Shown: positions 1-9,418 of the stretch, piece by piece
Position numbering within the stretch: the stretch's first letter is position 1
Layout of the letters: each line of letters starts with the position of its first letter
NCBI RefSeq assembly: GCF_009208565.1
Contig: NZ_WFLK01000015.1
Coordinates: 124,001-188,000, forward strand
Source: Janthinobacterium aquaticum
GTDB lineage: Bacteria; Pseudomonadota; Gammaproteobacteria; Burkholderiales; Burkholderiaceae_D
DNA: 64,000 nt
Reading direction: 5' to 3'
Made by a program: the position numbers and the translations under genes
The notes under the pieces: generated by a model
The model's input: the letters and a program-made list of their open reading frames with translations, nothing else
Told to the model about the DNA's origin: nothing
Databases searched by the model: none

Positions 1-1163
1 TCGCCGCTGCTGAGCAAGCGCAGCAGCTGGGCACCGGTCACGCCGTGCAGCAGGCGCTGCCGCAGCTCGACGACAGCGTGCCGACCCTGATCCTGTATGG
101 CGATGTGCCGCTGACGGCCGCTAGCTCCCTGCGCAGCCTGGTCGAGGCTGCCGGCAATGACAAGCTGGCCATCCTGACGGTGGAACAGAACGATCCGTTT
201 GGTCTTGGCCGCATCGTGCGCGAGAACGGCGCCATCGTGCGTATCGTCGAAGAAAAGGATGCCACACCAGCCGAGCGCGCCATCCGTGAAATCAACAGCG
301 GCATCATGGTCGCACCGACCGCGCATCTGAAACAATGGCTGTCGTCCCTGTCGAACAATAATGCGCAGGGTGAATACTATCTGACCGATATCGTGGCCCA
401 GGCCGTGCGCGATGGCGTGACCGTCACTTCGGCCCAGCCTGGCGCCGAGTGGGAAGTCGCTGGCGTCAACAGCAAGGTGCAATTGGCTCAGCTGGAACGC
501 ATTCACCAGAACAATATTGCCCAGGCCTTGCTCGAGCGTGGCGTGACGCTGCTCGATCCGGCCCGCCTCGATGTGCGCGGCGAACTCATTTGCGGCCGCG
601 ATGTCACCATTGATGTCGGCTGCGTCTTCGAAGGCGTGGTGGAACTTGCCGATGGCGTGCGCATCGGCGCCAACAATGTACTGGTCAACGCCAAGGTTGC
701 CGCTGGTGCATACATCAAACCGTTCTGCCATATCGAAGACGCGGTGGTGGGTGCCGCGTCGGTGATCGGTCCTTACGCGCGTCTGCGCCCCGGGACTGTG
801 CTCGATGAAGGCGTGCATATCGGTAACTTTGTTGAGATCAAGAACAGCCAGATCGCTGCTAACAGCAAGGCCAATCACCTGGCCTACATCGGCGACGCCA
901 CCATTGGTTCGCGCGTCAATATCGGCGCCGGCATGATTACCTGCAATTACGACGGTGTGAACAAGTCGCGCACCGTGATCGAGGATGATGTCTTTATCGG
1001 CAGCGACAGCCAGTTGATCGCGCCCGTCACGGTCGGCAAGGGCGCCACCCTGGGCGCCGGCACCACGCTGTCGAAAGACGCGCCGCCAGGCAAGCTGACC
1101 ATTTCGCGCACCAGGCAAATGACAGTCGAGGGCTGGATCCGCCCTGCCAAGAAGCCCAAATAA
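1..1163 (+). CDS. glmU: Bifunctional UDP-GlcNAc pyrophosphorylase / GlcN-1-P acetyltransferase, 5' end cut by window
   Basis: GlmU catalyses the last two steps of cytoplasmic UDP-GlcNAc synthesis: acetylation of glucosamine-1-phosphate, then uridylylation. The reading frame is open from the first bases of the window (codons from position 3), so about 70 N-terminal residues, including the G-G-rich nucleotide loop, lie upstream. Visible are QLGTGHAV and YGDVPL of the pyrophosphorylase domain. From about position 540 comes a left-handed beta-helix with hexapeptide repeats, including [14 protein letters not shown] and [13 protein letters not shown] of the acetyltransferase site. The C-terminus is normal, and a hairpin terminator follows. 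glmS lies 1.3 kb downstream on the same strand, separated by the DnaA-box region and an antisense Lrp gene, so the two are probably not one transcript. Identity is secure. Confidence 0.97.
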   Translation, partial: AAAEQAQQLGTGHAVQQALPQLDDSVPTLILYGDVPLTAASSLRSLVEAAGNDKLAILTVEQNDPFGLGRIVRENGAIVRIVEEKDATPAERAIREINSGIMVAPTAHLKQWLSSLSNNNAQGEYYLTDIVAQAVRDGVTVTSAQPGAEWEVAGVNSKVQLAQLERIHQNNIAQALLERGVTLLDPARLDVRGELICGRDVTIDVGCVFEGVVELADGVRIGANNVLVNAKVAAGAYIKPFCHIEDAVVGAASVIGPYARLRPGTVLDEGVHIGNFVEIKNSQIAANSKANHLAYIGDATIGSRVNIGAGMITCNYDGVNKSRTVIEDDVFIGSDSQLIAPVTVGKGATLGAGTTLSKDAPPGKLTISRTRQMTVEGWIRPAKKPK

Positions 1164-1186
1164 CTTTCAGAGCCTGTCTGAAAGCG

Positions 1187-1223
1187 ATACCGCCAGCCTG
1201 CCCGGGCCGGCGGTATTTTTTTT
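1187..1223 (+). terminator. Rho-independent terminator of glmU
   Basis: An 8-bp perfect stem, ATACCGCC at 1187-1194 pairing with GGCGGTAT at 1209-1216, is extended inward by further G-C pairs and followed by a run of eight T. It starts 24 nt after the glmU stop codon. Confidence 0.85.
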
Positions 1224-1231
1224 GCCCGGGC

Positions 1232-1803
1232 TGTGGATAAGCCTGTGGGTAGCAGCTTGAAAAGTCGGAATAAGTTAGCTTGCCTTCACATTTCCTTGCT
1301 GAGATTGACGCCTGGTGTGGATAAGGATGTGGGCAAGCTGGCTTAAAAGTACTGAATAAGTGCGGTATAAGCCAGGTATAAGCACAGTAAAACCTGTGAG
1401 GAAAGCTGGGTACGTTTGTTCATTCTGGTATTGAACCAGTTTTCAACAGATGATGCACCGGAGGCTGATTCAAGCAAGCCCTGGCAAGACGGCTGCAAAT
1501 TGTGGTCAAGTCTGTGAGTAATCGTGGGACAATCACAGAATAACTTGCAAGCCTTTGATTCAAATGATTTTTTTATCTCAATTTTGAGATGCTTGCTGTG
1601 GATAGTTCTGTGTACAAGCTTGTAGGCAAGTGTTTGGCAAGTCAGGTATAAGCAGTGGACAGCTGGTGGAAAAGCGGTGAATAAGCTGGGACAAGTATCG
1701 CTGTATTGACTTGTCAGCAGTCTTTGTCAGTTGTGGCATTGCTGAGCTTGCCGGCCATGCTGCCCAACCATTGTCATGAAAATGTGGATAACCATGTGGA
1801 TAA
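1232..1803 (+). other. Cluster of DnaA boxes in a gene-free region
   Basis: The 680 bp between glmU and the Lrp gene hold no convincing ORF. TGTGGATAA, the reverse complement of the consensus DnaA box TTATCCACA, occurs four times exactly, at 1232-1240, 1316-1324, 1783-1791 and 1795-1803. A one-mismatch copy (TGTGGATAG) lies at 1597-1605. All five have the same orientation. Weaker relatives such as GAATAAGT, GTATAAGC and GGATAACT are scattered between them. An AT-rich patch at 1561-1590 contains an ATCTCAA/TTGAGAT inverted repeat (1575-1590). The arrangement fits a DnaA-binding locus, either part of a replication origin or a DnaA-titrating site. dnaA, dnaN, gyrB and rpmH are not in the window, so origin function is unproven. 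Confidence 0.7.
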
Positions 1804-1842
1804 GCAGAATAGTAAGTCGGGATAACTTGTCAGGCCCAGCGT

Positions 1843-2316
1843 TTACACGGCGATACGCGTTTCAAATTTGCTACGGAAAGTGGAAAAGTAACTTTTTACA
1901 TTGCGAACATTGGCAAGGCTGGTAAACAGCCGATGCGCCAGCGCATGGTAGGCCGGCATATCGGCCACCTGCACGATCAATACAAAGTCCGGCCCGGGCG
2001 AGACGCGGTAGCATTGCAGCACGGCGGCCTCGCTGGCCACCACCTGCTCGAACTCGGCCATGCGTTCGGCTGCCTGCACATCGAGCGTTATTTCCACAAT
2101 CGCCGTCAGGCGTGCACCGACCAGATGTGGGGCCACGATTGCTACCTGCCGTTCAATCACGCCACTTTGCGTCAAGTGTTTGACGCGCCGCAGGCACGTC
2201 GGAGCCGAAACATGGACGTTTTGCGCCAGCTCGCTGTTGTTTTGCGATGCATCTGTTTGCAGGGCATTGAGGATACGGCGATCAATCTCATCAAATGTAA
2301 CAGGCGTGTCGCTCAT
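1843..2316 (-). CDS. Lrp/AsnC family transcriptional regulator
   Basis: This 157-residue protein has the standard Lrp layout. The N-terminal winged helix begins FDEIDRRILNALQTDA and has the recognition region SAPTCLRRVKHL. The C-terminal RAM ligand-binding domain includes CYRVSPGPDFVLIVQV. I chose the ATG at 2316 (MSDTPVTFDEID) over an in-frame ATG at 2379, because the extra 21 residues are hydrophobic, AT-rich and absent from the family. It is divergent from glmS (148 bp between starts). It may act on an amino-acid gene elsewhere, as no target is obvious here. Confidence 0.85.
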   Translation of the reverse strand: MSDTPVTFDEIDRRILNALQTDASQNNSELAQNVHVSAPTCLRRVKHLTQSGVIERQVAIVAPHLVGARLTAIVEITLDVQAAERMAEFEQVVASEAAVLQCYRVSPGPDFVLIVQVADMPAYHALAHRLFTSLANVRNVKSYFSTFRSKFETRIAV

Positions 2317-2464
2317 TGAGAAAAAAATCCAAGTTATATGAAAGAATATTTCAATAGGAATTATGCATGAAATTTTCAATCAAAAATAGATGGATTCAGA
2401 AAGCATATTTCAATCAGTTTGCTTTAGCATGCCGGCATTGATTAAATTTTAAACAGAGGTTTCC

Positions 2465-4294
2465 ATGTGCGGCATCGTCGGCGCAGTAGCGCAACGTAAT
2501 ATCACCCCTATCCTGGTCGAAGGCCTGAAGCGTCTTGAATACCGTGGCTACGATTCGTGCGGCGTGGCTGTCTACGCTGACGGCCGTCCACAGCGCTCGC
2601 GTTCCACCTCGCGCGTGGCCGAACTGGAAAAGCAGATCGCCGAAGAAGGTCTTTCCGGCTTTACCGGCATTGCCCATACCCGCTGGGCCACCCATGGCGC
2701 ACCGGTGACCTTCAATGCCCACCCGCACTTCTCGCCAACCGAAGAAAACGCCCGCGTGGCGCTGGTGCATAACGGCATTATTGAAAACCACGACGAGCTG
2801 CGCGCCGAACTGACGGCCCTCGGCTATGTCTTCCAGAGCCAGACCGACACCGAAGTGATCGCCCATCTGGTTGAGCATCTGTACAACGGCGACCTGTTTG
2901 AAACCGTGCAGCGAGCCGTCAAACGCCTTGATGGTGCCTACGCGATTGCCGTTTTTTCGCGGGAAGAGCCACATCGCGTAGTGGCTGCCCGCCAAGGTTC
3001 GCCACTGATCGTCGGCGTCGGTCAGGGCGAGAACTTTGTTGCTTCCGATGCCATGGCGCTGGCCGGCATTACCGACCAGATCATCTATCTGGAAGAAGGC
3101 GATGTGGTCGATCTGCAATTGTCGCGCGTGTGGATCGTTGACGTGGAAGGCAAACCGGTCGAGCGCGAAGTGAAAACCGTGCACGCGCACACTGGCGCGG
3201 CCGAACTGGGCCCATACCGTCACTATATGCAGAAAGAAATTTTCGAGCAGCCACGCGCGATTGGCGACACGCTCGAAGGCGTCGTCAGCATTACGCCGGA
3301 ACTGTTCGGCGACAATGCCTACAATATCTTCAAGCAGGTCGACCGCGTGCTGATCCTGGCCTGCGGCACCAGCTCCTACGCCGGCATGACGGCCAAGTAC
3401 TGGATCGAGTCGATTGCCAAGATTCCTGTCAGCGTGGAAGTGGCCAGCGAATATCGCTACCGCGACAGCGTGCCCAACCCGAACACGCTGGTGGTGACCA
3501 TCTCGCAAAGCGGCGAGACGGCCGATACCCTGGCAGCCCTGAAACATGCACGCAGCCTGGGCATGGAACACACCCTGACCATCTGCAACGTTCCGACCAG
3601 CGCCATGGTACGCGAGTGCAAGCTGGCCTATATCACGCGCGCCGGCGTGGAAGTGGGCGTCGCCTCGACCAAGGCGTTCACCACCCAGTTGGCTGGACTG
3701 TTCCTGCTGACCTTGTGCCTGGCGCAAGTGAATGGCCACCTGAGCGAAGAAGACGAAGCCGGCCACCTGAAAGCCATGCGCCACCTGCCAGTAGCGATTG
3801 CCTCGGTGCTGGCGCTGGAACCGCAAATCATCGCCTGGTCGGAAGAATTTGCCCGCAAGGAAAACGCCCTCTTCCTGGGCCGCGGCATGCACTACCCGAT
3901 CGCCTTGGAAGGCGCGTTGAAGCTCAAGGAAATTTCGTATATCCATGCCGAAGCCTACCCGGCAGGCGAACTGAAGCACGGTCCGCTGGCGCTGGTCACC
4001 AACGAAATGCCGGTGGTCACCATTGCGCCTAACGATGCGCTGATCGAAAAGCTCAAGTCGAACATGCAGGAAGTACGCGCCCGCGGCGGCCAGCTGTATG
4101 TGTTTGCCGACGTCGACTCGCACATCAGTTCGGGTGAAGGCCTGCACGTGATCCGCCTGCCGGAACACTACGGCGTGCTGTCCCCGATCCTGCATGTGTG
4201 CGCGCTGCAACTGCTGGCGTATCACACGGCATTGGCGCGTGGTACGGATGTGGACAAACCACGCAATCTGGCCAAGTCGGTGACGGTGGAGTAA
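2465..4294 (+). CDS. glmS: Glutamine--fructose-6-phosphate aminotransferase (isomerizing)
   Basis: GlmS converts fructose-6-phosphate and glutamine to glucosamine-6-phosphate, the committed step of amino-sugar synthesis in the cytoplasm. The 609-residue length is normal. MCGIVGAV places the catalytic cysteine right after the initiator Met. [13 protein letters not shown] and HTRWATHG belong to the class II glutaminase domain. Two SIS isomerase domains follow, with [17 protein letters not shown] and [14 protein letters not shown], and the conserved tail ends KSVTVE. A terminator lies 41 nt after the stop. No glmS ribozyme or riboswitch is visible upstream, as expected for a proteobacterium. In enterobacteria the mRNA is controlled by GlmZ/GlmY; no such small RNA is recognisable in this window. 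Confidence 0.98.
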   Translation: MCGIVGAVAQRNITPILVEGLKRLEYRGYDSCGVAVYADGRPQRSRSTSRVAELEKQIAEEGLSGFTGIAHTRWATHGAPVTFNAHPHFSPTEENARVALVHNGIIENHDELRAELTALGYVFQSQTDTEVIAHLVEHLYNGDLFETVQRAVKRLDGAYAIAVFSREEPHRVVAARQGSPLIVGVGQGENFVASDAMALAGITDQIIYLEEGDVVDLQLSRVWIVDVEGKPVEREVKTVHAHTGAAELGPYRHYMQKEIFEQPRAIGDTLEGVVSITPELFGDNAYNIFKQVDRVLILACGTSSYAGMTAKYWIESIAKIPVSVEVASEYRYRDSVPNPNTLVVTISQSGETADTLAALKHARSLGMEHTLTICNVPTSAMVRECKLAYITRAGVEVGVASTKAFTTQLAGLFLLTLCLAQVNGHLSEEDEAGHLKAMRHLPVAIASVLALEPQIIAWSEEFARKENALFLGRGMHYPIALEGALKLKEISYIHAEAYPAGELKHGPLALVTNEMPVVTIAPNDALIEKLKSNMQEVRARGGQLYVFADVDSHISSGEGLHVIRLPEHYGVLSPILHVCALQLLAYHTALARGTDVDKPRNLAKSVTVE

Positions 4295-4335
4295 GGATTT
4301 GATGCTTGTGACTTGAAACTTTTAAGTCATGCACC

Positions 4336-4368
4336 ATGGCGCTGCGCGATAACGGCAGCGCCATTTTT
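4336..4368 (+). terminator. Rho-independent terminator of glmS
   Basis: A perfect 10-bp stem, ATGGCGCTGC at 4336-4345 and GCAGCGCCAT at 4355-4364, is followed by five T. Confidence 0.85.
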
Positions 4369-4395
4369 ACGTTTGAGCCTTAACTGTCAGGATTT

Positions 4396-4821
4396 ATGCC
4401 ACCAACAATCAACAACCACATCCTCGAGCAGATGGCGGCCGCTATTGCCGCTGCGGACTGGGATGCCAAAGAGGCGGTGGTCGATCTCGCCTGTGGCATC
4501 GACGATGTCGACCTCAAGGCAGCGATGCTCAATGGCCTGCTTGCCATGCCCGGCCATGAACTGCATCAGCAGGTAACGATGGAAATCCAGCAGCTGAAAA
4601 GTGCGTCCAGCGTGCCTGTCATTGAGGCCGTGCTTGAAGGCGGCTTCGATTATTTGCAGTACACGTGTTCGGAAGACGAGGTCATCGCCAAGTGGTTCAG
4701 TCACGCGCTGGCGAGCATAGGCACACCGGAGGCCATCGCGCTGATCCGGAAATTTGCGGCGTCTGAAAATGTCGGCATTGCCAGTGAAATGCAATACCGG
4801 CTTGAACGCATCGGCGCCTGA
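4396..4821 (+). CDS. Small hypothetical protein, HEAT-like helical repeats
   Basis: A 141-residue acidic, soluble protein without signal peptide or membrane segment. Its predicted helices resemble HEAT/armadillo-type repeats, seen in stretches such as DAKEAVVDLACGIDDVDLKAA, EAVLEGGFDYLQY and GTPEAIALIRKFA. That resemblance is only structural style, and I do not recognise a family or a function. It follows the glmS terminator by 27 nt, so it probably has its own promoter or depends on read-through. It is followed by the relic of an AraC regulator. Confidence 0.65.
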   Translation: MPPTINNHILEQMAAAIAAADWDAKEAVVDLACGIDDVDLKAAMLNGLLAMPGHELHQQVTMEIQQLKSASSVPVIEAVLEGGFDYLQYTCSEDEVIAKWFSHALASIGTPEAIALIRKFAASENVGIASEMQYRLERIGA

Positions 4822-4832
4822 GCCGGCGCACC

Positions 4833-4976
4833 GCCGCCCTACGCCTCGCGTTTGCGCATCCTCAGCCCCACCTGAGCCGCGACGTGCGCAGCATTACCGG
4901 CCACAGCCCCGGCAGATTCCTGCGGCTGCTCGCCTCCGGCGACGAGAGCTACTGGATCTATAGGATCTGGCTCTAG
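4833..4976 (+). pseudogene. C-terminal remnant of an AraC-family regulator
   Basis: Reading the frame that ends at the TAG of 4974-4976 gives 47 codons resembling the second helix-turn-helix and tail of AraC-type regulators. It contains AALRLAFA, PHLSRDVRSITGHSP and the tail ESYWIYRIWL. There is no start codon or first helix-turn-helix upstream, and the frame differs from that of the preceding gene (+1 relative to codon positions), so it cannot be an extension of it. One residue appears inserted in the turn (HPQ where DQ is usual). It is probably what remains of a regulator after a deletion. The assignment rests on motif resemblance alone. Confidence 0.5.
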
Positions 4977-4990
4977 CGCGCATCAGCCGA

Positions 4991-5908
4991 TCATGGCAAC
5001 AACCAGCGTTCCGGCATGCCGATATGGCTTTTCAGTTCATCGATAAAAGTACGCAGCTTGGCGGACGGCTGCGCCAGTGCGCGTAGTACGTGGATATCGG
5101 TGCGCATGCAGGGTGCGGCGGATAGCGCCGGCATCAGTTGCAGCAGCTGGCCGCTCTTGATGGCCGGTCCCACCACCCAGTCGGGCAGCCAGCCGATGCC
5201 CATGCCGGCGCAGACGGCCTGGAACATCGCCTCGAAATCGTCGCAGCGAAATACCGGCTGGCCATTGCCCAGCGGTTGACAGAGCAGATCGCGCCAGCCC
5301 AGCAGGTCGTTGCCGTGCAGTTTGTCGATCAGGCAGTGCTGCTGCAATTGTTCCACCGTGGTTAGCGCTGCGCCGCTGCGGGCCAGGTAGGCGGGGCTGG
5401 CGCACAGCGTGCGCGTTTGCGTGGCGATGCGCGTGGCGATCAGGGTGCTGTCGGCCAGGCTGCCGATGCGGATCACGGCGTCGAGCCGTTCAGCTACCGG
5501 GTCGGCCAGCCGTTCCGTCAGGTCCAGTTCGACCCGCAGCGCCGGGTACCGCACGGCCATGCTGGCCACGACCGGGATCACGTAGCGCCGGCCAAAAGTC
5601 GGGAAGCAGGCGATGCGCAGCACGCCCTGCACTTCGCCTTTCATGGAGGCGATTTCCTGCTGCGCGTCGTCGAGTTCATCGAGCACGCGGCGCGCACGCA
5701 CCAGCAGGGCCTGGCCCGATTCGGTCAGCGTCAGCATGCGTGTCGAGCGCAGGAACAGCGCGCTGTCGAGATGGGCTTCGAGTGCGTCGATCTGGCGCGC
5801 CACCGACGACGGCGTGATGCCGCGGCGGCGCGCAGCGCCGGAAAAACTGCCCTCGCGGGCGACGTCGGCAAAGATGCCCAGGTATTCGGCAAAACGGTCA
5901 GTCAGCAT
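4991..5908 (-). CDS. LysR family transcriptional regulator
   Basis: A 305-residue LTTR. The N-terminal winged helix contains FSGAARRRGITPSSVARQIDALEAHL. The substrate-binding domain starts with VQGVLRIACFPTFGRRYVIP, and GWLPDWVVGPAI near the end is typical. The ATG at 5908 (MLTDRFAEYLGIF) was chosen because the 48 extra in-frame codons upstream show no family similarity. It is divergent from the aldehyde dehydrogenase operon with 234 bp between start codons, the usual layout of an LTTR with its target. The inducer is unknown. Confidence 0.9.
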   Translation of the reverse strand: MLTDRFAEYLGIFADVAREGSFSGAARRRGITPSSVARQIDALEAHLDSALFLRSTRMLTLTESGQALLVRARRVLDELDDAQQEIASMKGEVQGVLRIACFPTFGRRYVIPVVASMAVRYPALRVELDLTERLADPVAERLDAVIRIGSLADSTLIATRIATQTRTLCASPAYLARSGAALTTVEQLQQHCLIDKLHGNDLLGWRDLLCQPLGNGQPVFRCDDFEAMFQAVCAGMGIGWLPDWVVGPAIKSGQLLQLMPALSAAPCMRTDIHVLRALAQPSAKLRTFIDELKSHIGMPERWLLP

Positions 5909-6142
5909 GGATGCGTCTGCAATGGCTTGGAGATTCCTGGCGATTATCACATGAATCAAAAACGCCATCCGTAGGCCTGTTGCCGCTGGCAGCGCACTGC
6001 GCCATCTGTGCGTTTTGTGCATAGCCATTGTGGAAAAACAGGGTCTTATCAACAGGCCCGTACGGTTTTAATCTTCTTCCCATGGCGGGCCTGGCAGATT
6101 CCAGGCCCGGGCCACCACTGAACTTCACCTGGGAAGACCATC

Positions 6143-7582
6143 ATGCAAACGACCACCTACGATCCGCTTTACCTGTTCATCAATGGCGCCTGGCTGGCAG
6201 CGGCCGGCCGCGATACCGCCGCCGTCGTCAATCCTGCCACCGGCGCGGCGCTGGGCCGCCTGCCGCTGGCCACTGCCGCCGACCTCCACCTGGCCCTGCA
6301 GGCCAGCTTTGATGCGTTCCAGGTCTGGCGCCGCACCGTGCCGGCCGAGCGTGCACGCATCCTGCGTGCAGCGGCGGGACTGATGCGCGAACGCAGCGAA
6401 CATATTGCCACCCAGATGACGCTTGAAGAAGGCAAGCCGCTGGCCGAAAGCCGCGATGAAGTGCTGCGCGCGGCCGACTACTTCGAATGGTTTGCCGAAG
6501 AGGCGCGCCGCATCGACGGGCGCGTGGTGCCGGCCAATCGTCCTGGCGTGCAGCAACTGGTCAAGCGCCAGGCGATCGGTCCGGTGGCCGCTTTCACGCC
6601 GTGGAATTTCCCGGCCATTACCCCGGCGCGCAAGCTGTCGGCGGCGCTGGCGGCCGGCTGCAGCGTGATCCTCAAGCCGGGCGAGGAAAGCCCGTCGACG
6701 GCGCTGGCGCTGGCGCGCTGCCTCGATGACGCCGGCCTGCCCAAGGGCGTGCTGCAGATCGTTTTCGGCGTGCCCGATATGGTGTCGGCGCAGCTGATCG
6801 CTTCGCCCATTATCCGCAAGGTGACCTTCACCGGCTCGGTGCCGGTGGGCCGTTTGCTGTCCGAACGCGCCGCCGCCGGCGTCAAGCCGATCACGCTGGA
6901 ACTGGGCGGCCATGGCCCAGTGCTGGTGTTCGAGGACGCCGATATCGACGCTGCCGCCGATGACGGCGCTGCCAACCGCTTTCGCGGCACCGGCCAGGTC
7001 TGCATTTCATCGACGCGTTTCCTGATCCAGCGCGGCGCCTACGACCGTTTCGTCGAACGCTTTGTTGCCGCCACGCGCAAGCTGGTGATCGGCGACGGCC
7101 TGGCTGCCGGCACCCAGGTCGGCCCGCTGGCCAATCCACGCCAGCTGGCCAAGATGGAAGCGCTGGTGGCCGACGCGGTCGAACAGGGCGCCACCGTGCT
7201 GACCGGCGGCAAACGCATCGACGGTCCCGGCTATTTTTTCGAGCCGACCGTGCTGGCCGAGGTGCCGATGACGGCGCGCATCATGCATGAAGAGCCGTTC
7301 GGCCCGATCGCCGTACTGCGCCCGTTCGACAATCTGCAGGACGGTCTGGCAGAGGCCAACCGCCTGCCCTACGCGCTGTCGGCGTATGCCTTTACCCGCG
7401 ATGCGCGCACCGCCATCGACGTCGGTGATGGTCTGGAGGCCGGCATGATCGGCATCAACCAGTACCGCATCATCGCTACCGAACTGCCGTTTGGCGGCAT
7501 GAAGGAAAGCGGTCACGGGGCCGAAGGGGGCACCGAAGGCATCGGCTACTACCTGACCAACAAATTCATCAGCCAGGCTTGA
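6143..7582 (+). CDS. NAD(P)-dependent aldehyde dehydrogenase, succinate-semialdehyde dehydrogenase type
   Basis: A 479-residue member of the ALDH superfamily, which oxidises an aldehyde to its acid in the cytoplasm. Present are the Rossmann segment with FTPWNFPAITPARKLSAALAA, the general-base glutamate in TLELGGHGPV (about residue 253) and the catalytic cysteine in GTGQVCISSTRF (about residue 287). The 34-residue spacing is that of the family. The closest named types are GabD-like succinate-semialdehyde or alpha-ketoglutaric-semialdehyde dehydrogenases, and the substrate cannot be fixed from sequence. It is the first gene of a three-gene operon with a CMD-like protein and a quinone-oxidoreductase-like protein, under a divergent LysR. 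Confidence 0.9.
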   Translation: MQTTTYDPLYLFINGAWLAAAGRDTAAVVNPATGAALGRLPLATAADLHLALQASFDAFQVWRRTVPAERARILRAAAGLMRERSEHIATQMTLEEGKPLAESRDEVLRAADYFEWFAEEARRIDGRVVPANRPGVQQLVKRQAIGPVAAFTPWNFPAITPARKLSAALAAGCSVILKPGEESPSTALALARCLDDAGLPKGVLQIVFGVPDMVSAQLIASPIIRKVTFTGSVPVGRLLSERAAAGVKPITLELGGHGPVLVFEDADIDAAADDGAANRFRGTGQVCISSTRFLIQRGAYDRFVERFVAATRKLVIGDGLAAGTQVGPLANPRQLAKMEALVADAVEQGATVLTGGKRIDGPGYFFEPTVLAEVPMTARIMHEEPFGPIAVLRPFDNLQDGLAEANRLPYALSAYAFTRDARTAIDVGDGLEAGMIGINQYRIIATELPFGGMKESGHGAEGGTEGIGYYLTNKFISQA

Positions 7583-7599
7583 ACTGCAAGGAGCACACC

Positions 7600-7929
7600 A
7601 TGAGCAAAACTGATTTCACCAGTCCACGCGCGGCCGCCCGCGCCTTTACGCCCAGGTTGTCCGAACTGGTCGAGCATCCGCTGTATTCGTCGGTGTGGAG
7701 CGACCCTGACCTGTCGCCGCGTGACCGCAGCCTGATTACCATCGCCAGCCTGATCGCCCTCGGGCATACCGACGAACTGCCGGCGCACCTGCTGCGCGGG
7801 ATGCAGAACGGCTTGAGCAAGACCGAACTCGCTGCCGCCATTACGCACCTGGCGTTCTATGCCGGCTTTCCGGCGGCGATCAGCGCCTCGGCCTGCGCCA
7901 ACGCCACCTTCAGCCAGGACGCCGCCTGA
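7600..7929 (+). CDS. Carboxymuconolactone decarboxylase (CMD) family protein
   Basis: A 109-residue all-helical protein of the CMD/AhpD fold, with WSDPDLSPRDRSLITIASLIA and HLLRGMQNGLSKTELAAAITHL. It lacks the CxxC redox pair of AhpD, so a peroxidase role is unlikely and it is nearer to the gamma-carboxymuconolactone decarboxylase branch. The start ATG at 7600 follows AAGGAG; an in-frame upstream Met overlaps the ALDH stop and was not preferred. The gap to the ALDH gene is 17 nt, so they are cotranscribed. Proteins of this type often accompany oxidoreductases for small aromatic or carbonyl compounds. The exact role is unknown. Confidence 0.85.
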   Translation: MSKTDFTSPRAAARAFTPRLSELVEHPLYSSVWSDPDLSPRDRSLITIASLIALGHTDELPAHLLRGMQNGLSKTELAAAITHLAFYAGFPAAISASACANATFSQDAA

Positions 7930-7966
7930 ACGGCAGCATGGCCCCCAGATACAACCAGGAGCAAAC

Positions 7967-8956
7967 ATGAAAGCTATCACCTTTGACCAATTCGGTTCGA
8001 CCGACGTTCTGAAAATCGGCGAAGTCCCTGAACCCGTATTGCGGCCGCACGACCTGATGGTGCGCACCCGCGCCGCTGGCGTCAATCGCGCCGACCTGAC
8101 GCACCGCCGCGGCGGCTACGGCTGGCCCGATTTCGGCGACTCCACCATCATGGGACTGGAAATTGCCGGCGACGTGATTGCCGTCGGCGAGCAGGTCGAA
8201 GGTTATGCCGTGGGCGACCGCGTGATGGGCATCGTTGGCGGCGGCGCTTACGCCGAAGTCTCGCGCATCGACTACCGCATGGCCATGCCGATACCGGCAG
8301 GCCTCGACTATATCCAGGCAGCTGCTATTACCGAAGTTTTCGTCACCGCACATGAAGCGCTGATACACCTCGGTAAATTGCAGCCGGGCGAAACGGTGCT
8401 GATCCATGCCGGCGCCGGTGGCGTAGGCGGCGCTGCCGTGCAGCTGGCGCATGCCTCGGGCGCTACTGTGCTGACCACTGCCAAGGCCAGCGCCCACGCT
8501 ATCGTGCACAAGCTGGGCGCCGACCATGCCATCGATTACGAGACACAGGACTTTGCCGAAGTGGTGGCCCAGCGCACCGATAACCGTGGCGTGGACGTGA
8601 TCCTCGACTTCATCGGTGCGCCCTATTTCGAGCGCAACGTCAACTCGCTCAACTTCGGCGGCCGGCTGGTGCAGATCGGCATCATGGGCGGCGTGGAAAA
8701 CGCCAAAATTCCGCTCGACCGCGTGCTGTATCGCCATCTGCAGATTGTCGGCACGGTGATGAAATCGCGCACCCAGGAAGTCAAGCACGCCATGTCGCGC
8801 CGCTTCAGGGAACGCTGGCTGGCGCACTTTGTGCAGGACGGCCTGAGCCCTGTGATCGACAGCGTCTATCCGCTGGCCGAAGCGGGCGCTGCGCAAAAAC
8901 GCATGGAAGACGGTCTGAATGTCGGCAAGATCGTGCTGGTGACCGGCGCCGACTAG
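7967..8956 (+). CDS. Zinc-binding-type alcohol dehydrogenase / NADPH:quinone oxidoreductase (MDR superfamily)
   Basis: A 329-residue medium-chain reductase. The N-terminal GroES-like fold starts MKAITFDQFGSTDVLKIGEV. The nucleotide-binding HAGAGGVGGAAVQLAHASGA is at about residues 145-165. It lacks the cysteine cluster that binds structural zinc, so it belongs to the zinc-independent quinone oxidoreductase group (QOR/PIG3-like), despite the usual 'zinc-binding dehydrogenase' domain name. The start at 7967 has AGGAG a few bases upstream; a longer in-frame ORF overlaps the previous gene and is a shadow. It is the last gene of the operon. Its stop lies 3 nt from that of the convergent AsnC-type gene. 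Confidence 0.9.
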   Translation: MKAITFDQFGSTDVLKIGEVPEPVLRPHDLMVRTRAAGVNRADLTHRRGGYGWPDFGDSTIMGLEIAGDVIAVGEQVEGYAVGDRVMGIVGGGAYAEVSRIDYRMAMPIPAGLDYIQAAAITEVFVTAHEALIHLGKLQPGETVLIHAGAGGVGGAAVQLAHASGATVLTTAKASAHAIVHKLGADHAIDYETQDFAEVVAQRTDNRGVDVILDFIGAPYFERNVNSLNFGGRLVQIGIMGGVENAKIPLDRVLYRHLQIVGTVMKSRTQEVKHAMSRRFRERWLAHFVQDGLSPVIDSVYPLAEAGAAQKRMEDGLNVGKIVLVTGAD

Positions 8957-8959
8957 CGC

Positions 8960-9418
8960 CTACACCGGTATGGCTGCGGTCTGCTTGATATTTTGCATCG
9001 GGATATCGGTCTTCACGCTTTGCACGCCCTTGATGGTGGTCAGGTAGCGGATCTGGAACTGGTAGTAGCCATCGAGATCCGCGGCCACCACGCGCAGCAG
9101 GAAGTCGCAGTCGCCGGCCATCAGGTGGCATTCCACCACCTCGGGCAACTGGCTGATGGCGGTCGTGAAATGGCGTACCGTTTTGGTGTCCTGGCCGGTC
9201 AGCCAGACGCGCGCAAAGACGGTAAAACCGCGGCCGACCTTGGCCGGATTGACTACCGCCATATAGCGTTCGATCACGCCAGCTTCTTCCAGCAGGCGCA
9301 CGCGGCGCAGGCAGGGCGAAGGCGACAGGCCCACTTCCCTGGCCAGTTCGATATTTTGCAGGCGGCCGTCGCGCTGCAGCGCGCCGAGGATGCGGCGGTC
9401 GATGGCGTCGAGCTTCAT
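8960..9418 (-). CDS. Lrp/AsnC family regulator, likely regulator of azlCD
   Basis: A 152-residue Lrp-type protein. The winged helix contains LDAIDRRILGALQRDG and SPSPCLRRVRLLEEAGVI, and the RAM domain contains CHLMAGDCDFLLRVVA. The start at 9418 (MKLDAIDRRI) matches the family better than an ATG seven codons upstream. It is divergent from azlC with 121 bp between starts. This recalls Bacillus azlB-azlCD, where the Lrp-like AzlB represses the transporter genes, so that role is inferred here. Confidence 0.88.
   Translation of the reverse strand: MKLDAIDRRILGALQRDGRLQNIELAREVGLSPSPCLRRVRLLEEAGVIERYMAVVNPAKVGRGFTVFARVWLTGQDTKTVRHFTTAISQLPEVVECHLMAGDCDFLLRVVAADLDGYYQFQIRYLTTIKGVQSVKTDIPMQNIKQTAAIPV

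Noticed and set aside
6046..6054. Single TTATCAACA, one mismatch from a DnaA box
   Set aside because: It is isolated, with no neighbouring boxes, and of the kind expected by chance in 64 kb.
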